Assembly: GCA_013285445.1 (NCBI GenBank)
Contig: CP053448.1
Coordinates: 372,001-436,000, forward strand
Reading direction: 5' to 3'
Length of the DNA: 64,000 nucleotides
DNA from: Pseudomonadota bacterium
GTDB lineage: Bacteria; Pseudomonadota; Gammaproteobacteria; Xanthomonadales; Wenzhouxiangellaceae
The notes under the pieces are model-generated. The model had not been told where the DNA came from. It saw only the letters and a list, made by a program, of their open reading frames with translations, and searched no databases. Shown here piece by piece: positions 46,552-55,861 of this stretch. Positions within the stretch are counted from its first letter, which is position 1. The number at the start of each line of letters is the position of its first letter. Both the position numbers and the translations under genes were made by a program.

Positions 46552-47115
46552 ATGAGAAAGACCAAGCGCGAGCACCTGCTGCGCGTCGCCGAGCGCCTGT
46601 TCTACGAAGAAGGCTTCCACGCGACGGGCATCGACCGGATCGTGACCGAAGCAGGCGTCACGCGCATGACGCTCTACAACCACTTTGCCTCCAAGACTGA
46701 ACTGATTCGCGGGGTCCTGGCGGCGCGCCATGATCGATATCGCCGGGCGCTGTGCGAAGCGATCGAGGCCCGCGGTCAGGAGTCTGCGCTGGGCGCCTTG
46801 GTCGCGGTTCAATCCGATTGGCTTCGCGCCCGCGCTCAACATGGATGCATGGTCATCAAGGCGATTGCCGAGTTCCAGCGGCACGACAGCGCCATCGCCG
46901 CCGACGCTCTTGTCCTGAAACGCGACCTGCTCGGAATCATCGATTGGGTCCTCGAACTGGACGGGATTGCCCGCAGCGGCGCAGCGCAAGAGGTGCTGAT
47001 GGTCCTCGAAGGATCCAACGCGCTGGTGCCGGTTCTGGGTCTGGAAAACGTGCTCTCCTCGATGCAGTCGCTGCTGTCGTCATGGCTTGTTCCGGCACAA
47101 GAGGCAAGCGCCTGA
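46552..47115 (+). CDS. TetR-family repressor
   Basis: 187 residues. The N-terminal helix-turn-helix has the family core GFHATGIDRIVTEAGVTRMTLYNHFASKTELI. The C-terminal ligand domain is of the AcrR/YcdC-like type. Its stop codon overlaps the ATG of the MFS transporter gene (TGATG), so the repressor most likely controls that exporter and itself via the CGATCG palindrome upstream. The inducer is probably the exported compound and cannot be named. Divergent from thrC. Confidence 0.92.
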   Translation: MRKTKREHLLRVAERLFYEEGFHATGIDRIVTEAGVTRMTLYNHFASKTELIRGVLAARHDRYRRALCEAIEARGQESALGALVAVQSDWLRARAQHGCMVIKAIAEFQRHDSAIAADALVLKRDLLGIIDWVLELDGIARSGAAQEVLMVLEGSNALVPVLGLENVLSSMQSLLSSWLVPAQEASA

Positions 47116-48266
47116 TGATGCTTTCGGCCACCCGCTATGCCGTCATTGGAGCTGGACTGATTGCCGTCGCCTACGGGCTTGCCCGCTTCGCGTTCGGGCT
47201 GTTCGTTCCGCCGATTCGTGACTCGCTCGGGCTGTCCCCTTCCGTCATGGGGCTGATCGGCGCCTTGCCGTTTGTCAGTTTCGTGCTGACCAGCTTGTTC
47301 GCCTCGGCCGTGGTCGAGCGTCTTGGTGCACGTCGGGCGGCGATGCTGGCCGGTGGTTTCGCCGTCGCGGGCCTCGGTCTGGTGTCGCAGAGTGCCGGTC
47401 CGGGCACGCTCGGGGCCGGTGTATTCCTGTGCGGCATCGCGACCGGCATGATGATGCCGGCACTGAGCCTGGGTAATCAGGCGGCGGTTGTGCCGGCCCG
47501 TCAGGGTCGCGTCAACGCCATCATGAACGCCGGAACCGGTATCGGCGTGGCGGTCTCCGTGCCCGTGACCCTGCTGCTCACCGATGCCTGGCGCACGGCC
47601 TATATGTCGTTTGCCGTCCTGGCAGCAGCAGGCGTCGTGGTGGCCTGGCGGTGGCTGCCGGACAATGGCCGGCGTGCCGGGGAGACCGATCAGCGGCCGC
47701 CGCTGTCGCGCGAGGAGCGCCGGCACTTGCTGCGAATGAGTGCGTTTGCCGCCGGCATGGGTTTTGTCAGCGCCGTCTATTGGGTATTCGGGCCGGACAT
47801 GGTCGTGGTCCTGGGCGGCATGCCCATGACGTTGACCGGGTGGCTTTGGCTGGTGGTCGGGCTGGTCGGCGTGGCTGGCGGCATCGCCAGCGAACTGATG
47901 GACCGTTTCGGCGCCGGTTGCACCCAGAGTGCGGCCCTGATCGGCCTCGCCGTGGCGATGGGGTTGCTGATGCTGGCTCCGGGGGCCCTGCCCGTGGCCC
48001 TGCTTTCGGCCGGTTTGTTCGGGTTCGCCTACATGACCCTGACGGGTGTCTATCTGGTCAGCGGCATTCGCCTGGCGCCAGGCCGTCCTGCCCTGGGGGC
48101 GGTGGTTGCCTTTCTGGCCGTCGCCGTCGGTCAGGCACTGGGCTCCAGCCTGGCCGGAATCGTGGTCGACCAGATCGGCTACTTCAATACATTCGGCGGC
48201 TTCGTGTGCGCCTGTGTTGTGGTTGCCGCCCTGTTTCCGTGGTATCCGGCAGTCCGTCAGGCCTGA
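47115..48266 (+). CDS. MFS transporter, YbfB-like
   Basis: 383 residues from the ATG at 47115 (a second ATG follows immediately). Twelve hydrophobic helices are visible. The first ends GLARFAFGLFVPPIRDSLGLS, and the loop after helix 2 is VVERLGARRAAML, an MFS motif A variant. The N-terminal ARFAFG pattern is typical of the YbfB/Arabinose-efflux-like group (COG2814/MFS_4). Exporter of an unknown small molecule; repressed by the coupled TetR. Confidence 0.88.
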   Translation: MMLSATRYAVIGAGLIAVAYGLARFAFGLFVPPIRDSLGLSPSVMGLIGALPFVSFVLTSLFASAVVERLGARRAAMLAGGFAVAGLGLVSQSAGPGTLGAGVFLCGIATGMMMPALSLGNQAAVVPARQGRVNAIMNAGTGIGVAVSVPVTLLLTDAWRTAYMSFAVLAAAGVVVAWRWLPDNGRRAGETDQRPPLSREERRHLLRMSAFAAGMGFVSAVYWVFGPDMVVVLGGMPMTLTGWLWLVVGLVGVAGGIASELMDRFGAGCTQSAALIGLAVAMGLLMLAPGALPVALLSAGLFGFAYMTLTGVYLVSGIRLAPGRPALGAVVAFLAVAVGQALGSSLAGIVVDQIGYFNTFGGFVCACVVVAALFPWYPAVRQA

Positions 48267-48279
48267 CCGCACTCGACCC

Positions 48280-48313
48280 GCCTGAATGCGATCTACATTC
48301 GTGCCGGGTTAAT
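48280..48313 (-). repeat. Dispersed short repeat after the MFS gene
   Basis: GCCTGAATGCGATCTACATT and the following 14 bases are the reverse complement, with a few changes, of 23444-23477. It is followed by GGTAGCGGTACCGGTACCGG, a short GC-rich tandem run. It lies within 216 bases that otherwise hold no gene. Confidence 0.6.
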
Positions 48314-48482
48314 AGTAACGGTAGCGGTACCGGTACCGGCTACACCTTGTGACCAATGGCAGGTACTACACGGCCGGCCTTGTGGCAGATTGAAGCCCTC
48401 GGTTCACGAACGACTGGCATCCAGGCCGAACGGCAGCGGTCTTGACAGTCCGTCGGGTGACGGTTTCCAGCAGGTTTTCAAT

Positions 48483-49412
48483 ATGATTGAAGTCGATGAT
48501 TTTCGCAAGCAGTACGGCAAGCTCACCGCAGTCGAGCGCATCAGCTTTCAGGCCCGATCAGGGGAGATTTTCGGTCTGCTCGGGCCCAATGGTGCCGGCA
48601 AGTCGACCACCATCAACGCCATTTCCGGACTGCTTGTTCCCACTGCCGGGCGCATTCGCGTCAACGGTCACGACGTGCGCCGCGAGCCGATGGCGGCCAA
48701 GAGAGCCCTCGGCGTGGTACCCCAGGAGCTCGCCTTGTACGAAGAGCTTTCGGCGCGTGCCAACCTGAAGTTCTGGGCAGGTCTGTTTGGCCTCGACAAG
48801 AACACCGCCGCCGAACGCGTCGAATCGGTGCTGGAGGCTGTCGGGCTGGCCGATCGCGCCGACGAGCCCTGCGGAACATTCAGCGGCGGCATGAAGCGCC
48901 GGCTCAACTTCGCCTGCGCCATTGTGCATCAGCCCAGGGTACTGCTGCTCGACGAACCCACCGTCGGCGTCGACGCCCATTCCCGTGAACATCTGCTGGC
49001 GCGCGTGCGCGAACAGGCTCGTGACGGGGCCTGCGTGATCTACACCACGCATTACATGGAAGAAGCAGAGGCCCTGTGCGACCGCGTGGCGATCATTGAC
49101 GACGGTCGAATCATTGCTGTCGGCACGGTGGCGGAGCTGACCGCCCAGGTTGGCGAGCGCGACGTGCTGACCCTGGACGGCCACTTCCCCGAACGCGACT
49201 GGCAGGCCGTACTGGATGACGGGCTGGAGGTGGAGGTCGCTCATGCCGGTTCGGACCAGCTGCGTCTGGTCACGCCAGCGGCCAGCGGCAAGCTGCCGGC
49301 GTTGTTCGACAAGCTGGCTGCCGCCGGCGCCCGGATTCGTGAGACCGCTCTGGCGCGTCCCAGTCTCGAAGGGCTTTTCATCCAGCTGACCGGAAAGGGC
49401 CTGCGCGAATGA
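48483..49412 (+). CDS. ABC-2 exporter ATP-binding subunit
   Basis: 309 residues from the ATG at 48483. Walker A GPNGAGKSTT, Q-loop VVPQE, signature FSGGMKRR, Walker B LLLDEPTVGVD and the switch histidine in TTHYMEEAE are all present. The C-terminal 80 residues are a small extra domain common to DrrA/CcmA-type exporters. It powers the two permeases encoded next; all three genes overlap by ATGA, giving an operon. Likely an exporter of a drug, polysaccharide or lipid. Confidence 0.93.
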   Translation: MIEVDDFRKQYGKLTAVERISFQARSGEIFGLLGPNGAGKSTTINAISGLLVPTAGRIRVNGHDVRREPMAAKRALGVVPQELALYEELSARANLKFWAGLFGLDKNTAAERVESVLEAVGLADRADEPCGTFSGGMKRRLNFACAIVHQPRVLLLDEPTVGVDAHSREHLLARVREQARDGACVIYTTHYMEEAEALCDRVAIIDDGRIIAVGTVAELTAQVGERDVLTLDGHFPERDWQAVLDDGLEVEVAHAGSDQLRLVTPAASGKLPALFDKLAAAGARIRETALARPSLEGLFIQLTGKGLRE

Positions 49413-50659
49413 AGGGCAACATGATCCGCCGCCTGCTGGCACTGATTCGTATGGAGATATCCAGGCGACTGGCCGATCGCTGGAGCATCCCGCTTATCCT
49501 GTCCCTGCCGCTGATTTTCGGCGGAATGATGACGATGATCGTCGGCGGCGATGTGCGACCGACCGGTCAGCTGCTGATCGTCGATCATGACGAAAGCTTC
49601 CTGTCCAGGGCGATGCCCAATGTCTACAGCGGCGGCGAACTGGGCGAGATTTTCCAGGTGAGCACCATCGACGACGAGTCGGCAGCCCGGGCCCGGCTGG
49701 CCGCTGGCGAGGCCAGCGCAGCGTTGATTCTGCCCGACGGATTCGGACAGGCGCTGCTGGATGGCAGCGCGGCCGAGGTCATCCTGCTGACCAACCCGGC
49801 CCAGCGCATCCTGCCGGGCATTGCCGAGGAAGTCACGACCGGCCTGCTGGAGCTGGCCCATTACGCGCGCCGTCTGCTCGAACCGCAGATCGAGCTGCTG
49901 CGGGGGCTTGATGAATCGCCCGACGATGCCTTCGTGGCAGCCCTGTCGGTCGATATCCGGCGCCAGGTCGAGCGGGTCGAGGGACGGCTTTTTCCGCCGG
50001 CGCTCGATGTCGAAGTGATCGAAGCGGAAGCCGAGTCGAATGGCCCCGGACTGGGCGAGCTCTTCTATCCTGCCATCCTGATCATGGCGCTGGTGTTTGC
50101 CGCGCAGCACCTGGCCGTCGATCTGTGGAGCGAGCGCGAAAGCGGCACCATCAGGCGCCTGGCTGCCGCGCCGCTGAGCTGGCCGCTGTGGCTGTCGGCC
50201 CGGCTGCTGGTTGCGCTGGTGCTGTTTGCCGTGATCGCCTTTTTGGTCAGCACGCTTTACTTCGCCTGGTTCGACTGGAACTGGTGGCTGCTGCCGCCGG
50301 CGCTGGTCTGGGCGCTGGCAGCCGGCGTGCCGCTGTTTGCCATCATGCTGCTGTTGTGCCAGTCAGCCGGCAGCCGTCGGGCCGCGGACGTGCTGACCAT
50401 GGTGGTCCTGATTCCGGGCCTGATTCTCGGCGGCAGTTTCTTCCCCTTCGCCGCGATGCCCGACGGCATGGCCGCCCTGGGCCGCTGGCTGCCCAACGGG
50501 ATTGCAGCCGATCGGCTCAACGCACTGATGTTCGATTCCGCAACCGTCACTGATCTGCTGGCGCCCGGCGCCGCGCTGCTGGCTTCTGGTCTGCTGCTGC
50601 TGCTGATCATTGCATGGCGCATGCCCGCCTTTGCCCGCGGTCGGGGAGGGCAGCAATGA
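49409..50659 (+). CDS. ABC-2 type permease, first subunit
   Basis: 416 residues; the ATG overlaps the upstream stop. There is one N-terminal helix at about 25-50, a large periplasmic region to about residue 215 with a mixed alpha-beta character, then five helices in the C-terminal half with ESGTIRRLAAAPLSWPLWL before the third. This is the ABC-2 (YhfD/NatB-like) layout. It should pair with the second permease. Substrate unknown. Confidence 0.88.
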   Translation: MKGNMIRRLLALIRMEISRRLADRWSIPLILSLPLIFGGMMTMIVGGDVRPTGQLLIVDHDESFLSRAMPNVYSGGELGEIFQVSTIDDESAARARLAAGEASAALILPDGFGQALLDGSAAEVILLTNPAQRILPGIAEEVTTGLLELAHYARRLLEPQIELLRGLDESPDDAFVAALSVDIRRQVERVEGRLFPPALDVEVIEAEAESNGPGLGELFYPAILIMALVFAAQHLAVDLWSERESGTIRRLAAAPLSWPLWLSARLLVALVLFAVIAFLVSTLYFAWFDWNWWLLPPALVWALAAGVPLFAIMLLLCQSAGSRRAADVLTMVVLIPGLILGGSFFPFAAMPDGMAALGRWLPNGIAADRLNALMFDSATVTDLLAPGAALLASGLLLLLIIAWRMPAFARGRGGQQ

Positions 50660-51810
50660 TCCGTCTGCTGGCTGTCCACGATCTGCGAATCGCGCTGGCC
50701 GACCGCAGCAGCCTGGTCTGGCTGTTTGTCATGCCGGTCGTGTTCATGTACTTCATCGGTACCATCACGGGCGGTTTTTCCGGGCCCTCGCAAGCAAAAA
50801 AACCGGTCCTGGGCGTGGTCGTCGAAGGGCAGCATGATTCGATTGAGCGCTGGTTGCTCGAGCGACTCGGCGAGGAGTTCGACGTGATCGTCTACGATGC
50901 CGGGGGGCAGGCCGAGCGTACGCAAGCGCCGGCGCTGGAGTCGCTGGCCAGACGCCTGGTGATACCGGCCGGCGCCGGCGAACAGGTTTTGGCCGGCCAG
51001 CAGGTCACGCTGCGTCTGGAGCCCTCGGCCAGCCAGTTGGGCGGGTCGTTCGACGAGGTGCGGGTGCGTCGAGCGGTCTATCGGACACTGGGAGATGTCA
51101 TCCTGGCCGATCTCGAGCACGACGTCATCGACACGACTGCGCTGGCGGCGGTCGCCGGCCAGGCCCAGGCCGTGACCTTGCGCACCGAGCTGGCCGGTGA
51201 GCGCGTCGACCCGCCTTCGGGATTTGCCCAGGCCGTCCCCGGCATACTGGTTTTTCTGACCATCATTGTCGTACTGACCACCGGGACCGTGCAGCTGGTC
51301 AACGAACGCCGCCAGGGTCTGTTGCGGCGCCTGGCCAGCGCCCCGATCGACCGGCGCCGTATCGTTCTGGGCAAGTGGATGGCTCGCCTGGCGCTGGCGG
51401 TTGTGCAGATCGGTTTTGCCATGCTTGCCGGCAGCATCCTTTTCAGCTACGACTGGACCGGGCAGCTGCTGATGGTGTTGGTGGTGCTGCTGGCATGGGC
51501 GGGCGTATGCGCCTCGGCGGCCCTGCTGATTGGCTGCCTGGTTGCGACCGAATCCCAGGCAACCGCCATAGGCGTCATCGGCGGTAATCTGCTGGCCGCG
51601 CTCGGCGGCTGCTGGTGGCCGATCGAGATCACGCCGACCTGGATGCAGGGCCTGCAGCAGCTGTTGCCGACCGGCTGGACCATGAATGCCCTGCACAAGC
51701 TGATTACCTTCGGATATGGACCGTCATCGGTGATGGGCGAGGTGCTGGCTTTGATGACACTGGGTCTGATCCTGGCGGTGCTGGCGGCCCGGTGGTTCCG
51801 ATTTCAGTAG
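50656..51810 (+). CDS. ABC-2 type permease, second subunit
   Basis: 384 residues from the ATG at 50656, overlapping the previous stop. The layout is the same: a first helix (VWLFVMPVVFMYFIGTI), a periplasmic domain, and five helices with ERRQGLLRRLASAPIDRRRIVLGKW and the final GCWWPIEITPTWMQGLQQLLPTGW stretch. Having two different permeases suggests a heterodimeric channel. Together with the ATPase, it completes the exporter. Confidence 0.9.
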   Translation: MIRLLAVHDLRIALADRSSLVWLFVMPVVFMYFIGTITGGFSGPSQAKKPVLGVVVEGQHDSIERWLLERLGEEFDVIVYDAGGQAERTQAPALESLARRLVIPAGAGEQVLAGQQVTLRLEPSASQLGGSFDEVRVRRAVYRTLGDVILADLEHDVIDTTALAAVAGQAQAVTLRTELAGERVDPPSGFAQAVPGILVFLTIIVVLTTGTVQLVNERRQGLLRRLASAPIDRRRIVLGKWMARLALAVVQIGFAMLAGSILFSYDWTGQLLMVLVVLLAWAGVCASAALLIGCLVATESQATAIGVIGGNLLAALGGCWWPIEITPTWMQGLQQLLPTGWTMNALHKLITFGYGPSSVMGEVLALMTLGLILAVLAARWFRFQ

Positions 51811-51965
51811 GATCTGATCTGCTGATCGAACCTCATTATGGACTCGACAGAAATAGCCGCGGGCTGCCATGACCTGTCCTGAGTCATGTCCTTTGGCACA
51901 TGCGCTGCCGGGCCAAGCGCTGTAGCCTTCCGGGCAGTCTGTATTCAAGCGCCGGAGTGAGTGTC

Positions 51966-53660
51966 ATGCGATCGGGATTCCTGTCCGCCATACTGTTTGC
52001 CCTGATCGGTTCCTGGGCAGCTACGCCGCTTTTTGCCGCGGCACCCGCCGACGAAGCGGCGGTCAACGAGCGTCTGGCCGAGTTCGATGGTTCCAGACCC
52101 GGGGTAGTGGTCGGGGTGGTGCGCCACGGCGAGCTGGTCTATGCCCGCGCCGTCGGGATGGCCGACCTGCGCTTCGAGGTGCCGTTCGAGATCGATACAC
52201 CAACCAATATCGGTTCGACGGCCAAGCAGTTCACAGGCATGGCGCTGGCGCTGCTTCACGTCCGTGGTGAGCTGTCGCTGGACGACGATGTGCGCAAGTA
52301 TCTGCCCGGGCTGCCGGATTTCGGCGAGACGGTCACGCTCCGGCATTTGGCCAGCCACACCAGCGGTTACCGGGAGTTTCTCAATACCCTGGCGATCGCC
52401 GGAATCCGGCTGGACAAGGGTGACTGGATGACCCGGCGGGATGTCCTGGCCGTGGTTGAGCATCAGCCGGCGCTGCAGAATCGCCCGGGCGAGGAGTGGA
52501 ACTACAACAACACCGGCTATGCCCTGCTAGCGCAAGTGATCGCCAAGGTGACCGGCAAGCCGTTCGATCAGTGGGTGCGCGGCGAGATCTTCCAGCCGCT
52601 GGGCATGAACGCGACCCGCTACCGGCTGGCGCCCGACCGCATCGTGCCGGGTGCCAGCACCGGCTATGGTCGACTGCCCGATGATGAAGGCTACCTGGAG
52701 GTTCGGGATCTTGGTGCTGCGCTGGGTGCCGGGGCGCTCTATACCACCATAGGCGATATGGCCCGCTGGATGATTGAGCTGGGTCGATTCGAGCTGGGCG
52801 GAGAGCGCGTGCGCGCGCTCATGACCACCCCGTACGAGCTCGGCAACGGTGAGTCTACGGACTATGGGCTGGGGCTGTTCATCGACCAGTGGCGGGGACT
52901 GGTTCGCTGGCAGCATGGCGGTGGCGACGCCGGCCATCGTTCGGTGTTTCACTACTACCCCGAAATCGACAGCGGCATCATGGTTTTCTCCAATCACCAT
53001 GAGATTGACGATGCGTTTACCCGCGCGCTTGCCGAGGCGTTTCTGGGTGATCACCTCGAAGCGCCCGAGTCGAATGATGCCGGGACGGGCGAGACGGCTG
53101 CCCCAACAGATGAACCGTTCAGCGACGATTTGTTCGACCGCTACATTGGCCGCTTCGAGCTCGAAATCGCGCCGGGCTTTGTCCTCAATTTTTTCCGGGA
53201 TGGTGAGCGCTACATGACTCAGGCAACCGGCCAGCCTGCCGTCGAAATCACGCCGGTTTCGGCGACCGGTTTCGAGCTCGTTGGCGTCGATGCCCGCATC
53301 GTCTTTGACATCGACGATGACGGTCATGCCGGTTCGCTGACCCTGTTCCAGAACGGCGAGCATCGAGCCGTTCGTCTGGACGAGGACGAAGGTGGGGCCG
53401 TGAACCTGGAGCCCTACCTGGGGCGCTACTTCAGTGCCGAGCTGGAGACGTTCTATGTCGTTGAGTCGAAAGACGACAAGCTGGTGCTCAGGCACCGTCG
53501 CCTGGACCCGATTATCTTGCAGCACGCCGTTGGCGACCAGTTCGGCGGAGGTTTCCCGGTCGCCCGGCTTGAGTTTTTGCGTGATGATGCAGGCAAGGTG
53601 ACCGGCATGCAGGCTGGCAACGGCCGTGCCCGCGATATCCATTTCGAGCGAGTGGAGTAA
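51966..53660 (+). CDS. Exported serine hydrolase, beta-lactamase/class C fold
   Basis: 564 residues from the ATG at 51966. A signal peptide ends AFA near residue 25. The catalytic SxxK motif is S84-TAK (STAKQF), the YxN motif is Y180-NN, and WQHGGGDAG provides the third motif. After about residue 395 there are two copies of a beta-rich lipocalin-like C-terminal domain (DUF3471 type; the segments DRYIGRFELE and EPYLGRYFSAELE). These enzymes hydrolyse esters, amides or D-amino peptides in the periplasm; real beta-lactamase activity is not implied. The metallo-hydrolase gene follows 5 bases later. Confidence 0.88.
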   Translation: MRSGFLSAILFALIGSWAATPLFAAAPADEAAVNERLAEFDGSRPGVVVGVVRHGELVYARAVGMADLRFEVPFEIDTPTNIGSTAKQFTGMALALLHVRGELSLDDDVRKYLPGLPDFGETVTLRHLASHTSGYREFLNTLAIAGIRLDKGDWMTRRDVLAVVEHQPALQNRPGEEWNYNNTGYALLAQVIAKVTGKPFDQWVRGEIFQPLGMNATRYRLAPDRIVPGASTGYGRLPDDEGYLEVRDLGAALGAGALYTTIGDMARWMIELGRFELGGERVRALMTTPYELGNGESTDYGLGLFIDQWRGLVRWQHGGGDAGHRSVFHYYPEIDSGIMVFSNHHEIDDAFTRALAEAFLGDHLEAPESNDAGTGETAAPTDEPFSDDLFDRYIGRFELEIAPGFVLNFFRDGERYMTQATGQPAVEITPVSATGFELVGVDARIVFDIDDDGHAGSLTLFQNGEHRAVRLDEDEGGAVNLEPYLGRYFSAELETFYVVESKDDKLVLRHRRLDPIILQHAVGDQFGGGFPVARLEFLRDDAGKVTGMQAGNGRARDIHFERVE

Positions 53661-53665
53661 GTCCG

Positions 53666-54742
53666 ATGCCGAGACGAAGCGAGATAGCCCGGATAAGCGG
53701 CAGCGTGATGCCTGGATGGATCGTGTGGCTGCTCGCCGGCGTTATGTCGCCCGCGCTGGCGATCGATATCGAACCGCTGGCGCCATCGGTATGGGCGGCC
53801 AGCCAGCCGGCCGAGCGACGATCCGATGACAGCAATTCCCTGATTGTGGCCGGTGACGATGGGGTGCTCGTGGTCGACGCCCAGGCCAGTCCGGCGGATT
53901 GTCAAGCCATTATTGAGTTCATTCGCCGGGAAATCGGCCAACCGGTTCGATATCTCGTCAACACCCACTGGCATGCCGATCACGTGCAGGGCAACGCACT
54001 GTATCGAGAGGCTTTCGGTGATGCGTTGCAGATCATCGGCCATGCCACGCTGGCTGACGATATTCCACAACGCGCCGAACCTGACCTGGCTCATCGGGTG
54101 GCGCTGTTGCAGGAACAGATCCCGCCGGTTCGCCAACAGCTTGTTGACGGTCTCAAGCGCGACGGCACGCCGCTTACCGATGCCGAAAGACTGACGCAGC
54201 AAGCGGCACTCGAGCGAGCGGAGGCCTGGCTGGCGGCCAACCGGGATGCCCGCTTTGTCGTGCCCAATCGTCTGATTGACTCGACATTGAAGATTGATGA
54301 CGGCGGGCTGAATGTCCGGCTGATTCCGCTGTCGGGGCATACCCGTGCTGATCTGGTGGTTTACCTGCCCGACCAACAAATAATGGCAGCCGGCGATTTG
54401 CTTGATCCAGCGCCATTCATTGGCCATGGATACCCCGGCGAGTGGCGCGATGCACTGACACGGCTGTCCGGGTACCCGGTGCAGTACTGGCTGCCGGGGC
54501 ACGGGGCGGTGCAGCCCGACGGCGAGCTGATCGAGCGCCTGCAGACCTTTTTCGATGCGCTGATCGACGCCGTGGCCGTCCTTGTCGATCGGCCGCTGGA
54601 GGAAGTGCAGCAGCGGGTTGATCTGGATGAGGCCATCGCGCATCTGGCCGGTCATGATGACCAGGCCCGCATGTTTCTGAGTCAGTCCATCGATCAGGCG
54701 ATTGCCCGGGCGTATCAGGAGATGACGGCTTCGCCGCACTGA
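53666..54742 (+). CDS. Exported MBL-fold metallo-hydrolase
   Basis: 358 residues. An N-terminal hydrophobic segment ends SPALA at about residue 32, so it is exported. The zinc motif is VNTHWHADHVQGN (HxHxDH), with later ligands in LSGHTRADLVV (H), GDLLDP (D) and LPGHG (H). This is the metallo-beta-lactamase fold with a C-terminal helical extension. It may be a hydrolase of lactones, thioesters or beta-lactam-like rings. It forms an operon with the serine hydrolase. The substrate cannot be predicted. Confidence 0.85.
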   Translation: MPRRSEIARISGSVMPGWIVWLLAGVMSPALAIDIEPLAPSVWAASQPAERRSDDSNSLIVAGDDGVLVVDAQASPADCQAIIEFIRREIGQPVRYLVNTHWHADHVQGNALYREAFGDALQIIGHATLADDIPQRAEPDLAHRVALLQEQIPPVRQQLVDGLKRDGTPLTDAERLTQQAALERAEAWLAANRDARFVVPNRLIDSTLKIDDGGLNVRLIPLSGHTRADLVVYLPDQQIMAAGDLLDPAPFIGHGYPGEWRDALTRLSGYPVQYWLPGHGAVQPDGELIERLQTFFDALIDAVAVLVDRPLEEVQQRVDLDEAIAHLAGHDDQARMFLSQSIDQAIARAYQEMTASPH

Positions 54743-54776
54743 TGGCGCGCCGGCAGCGCACCGGCGCACTGACCGT

Positions 54777-55631
54777 TCAGCTGATCATCGATCGTTCGGC
54801 CTGGCGCGTGCTGATCAGCTGCTCATCGGCGCGGTGGATGGTGGTCTCCAGCCGCTCATCGTCTTCTCGCACTGCCCATCCGATCGAAATCGGGATCGGC
54901 GAGTGCGTGGAAATCAGTCGTGCGGCAATCTGTGCGGTCTTCAAGGCAGACCGGCCGGTGACGATGACCAGAAATTCGTCACCTCCGATACGTACCACGG
55001 CATCTTTGCGGCTGACCTGCGACTGCAGGAAATGGGCCACACGCTGCAGTACACGGTCACCGGCATCGTGACCGTGCTGATCATTGTAGGTCTTGAAATG
55101 ATCGACATCGACCAGCACGCATCCCCACTGGCGCAGCCCGGCATCATCGTTCGCCTCGACCTGAGATTCGACCATGGGCAGTCGACGCCGATTGTAGCAG
55201 CCGGTTAGCGGATCCTTGACGGTCAATTCCCGTAGCCGTTCTTCGAGCCTCTTGCGCTCGCTGATATCAAGCAGGATGCCGTGGTACAGCGTGTGCCCGG
55301 TTTCGGGATCCTCGACGGCGTAGCAGGTATCGATCACGGTCCGCTGCTCCCCGTCCGGACGCTGCAGGCGGAGCTCATACTGCTGGAGGGCGCGTGTCGC
55401 TTCGAGCACGGACAGCTGCTGGCCGCGCTGTTCTGGATCGACGAACAACGAGCGCACATCGAGACCCTGAAGCGTTTCCAGGGACTCGACGCCGAACAGT
55501 TCGAGACATGCGGGATTGGCGTCCAGAATGCGCCCCTGCTCGTTGGTGATATACACACCGGCTGGCAGGCGCTGTACCAGGCGCGACAGCGTCGATGGAT
55601 CGTTCAGGCTTCGAAACCGCCGTTCAGTCAT
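54777..55631 (-). CDS. PAS-GGDEF diguanylate cyclase
   Basis: 284 residues from the ATG at 55631. Residues 15-125 are a PAS domain (GVYITNEQGRILDANPACLELFG), and residues 130-284 are a GGDEF domain with VKDPLTGCYNRR and GGDEF. The inhibitory site position reads SRKD instead of RxxD, so feedback inhibition is probably lost. No membrane helices are present, so it is cytoplasmic. It makes c-di-GMP in response to a PAS signal. It is convergent with the ABC/hydrolase cluster, and it lies downstream of the repeat-protein operon on the same strand, separated by its terminator. Confidence 0.9.
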   Translation of the reverse strand: MTERRFRSLNDPSTLSRLVQRLPAGVYITNEQGRILDANPACLELFGVESLETLQGLDVRSLFVDPEQRGQQLSVLEATRALQQYELRLQRPDGEQRTVIDTCYAVEDPETGHTLYHGILLDISERKRLEERLRELTVKDPLTGCYNRRRLPMVESQVEANDDAGLRQWGCVLVDVDHFKTYNDQHGHDAGDRVLQRVAHFLQSQVSRKDAVVRIGGDEFLVIVTGRSALKTAQIAARLISTHSPIPISIGWAVREDDERLETTIHRADEQLISTRQAERSMIS

Positions 55632-55756
55632 TGTGGCTTTCCTTCCCCGGGCGATGGTACCACCACCGTCTGATATCCGGGAAGGACTGGCGCGGTCGCT
55701 CTTCAGACCCGCAATGCGCGGCTCGGGCCGGGCATCCGACATCTGGTGTTCGGAAC

Positions 55757-55784
55757 AAAAAAACCCCGGCCGCGAGGGCCGGGG
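55757..55784 (-). terminator. Intrinsic terminator after the repeat-protein gene
   Basis: On the minus strand CCCCGGCC and GGCCGGGG form an 8-bp stem with a 5-base loop followed by seven Ts (complement of 55757-55763). It closes the transcript of the EAL-DUF6502-repeat protein group. Confidence 0.9.
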
Positions 55785-55861
55785 TCACCCGGGCGCATTG
55801 ATGGCCTGCGAAATGGGAAGGGGAATCAGGCAGTCAATGCGCCAGCCAACAGCCTGGGGGT

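Noticed and set aside
51966..53660. Serine hydrolase as a true beta-lactamase resistance gene
   Set aside because: The fold is right but the family is broad, with C-terminal lipocalin-like domains typical of esterases and peptidases; nothing supports a specific antibiotic role.
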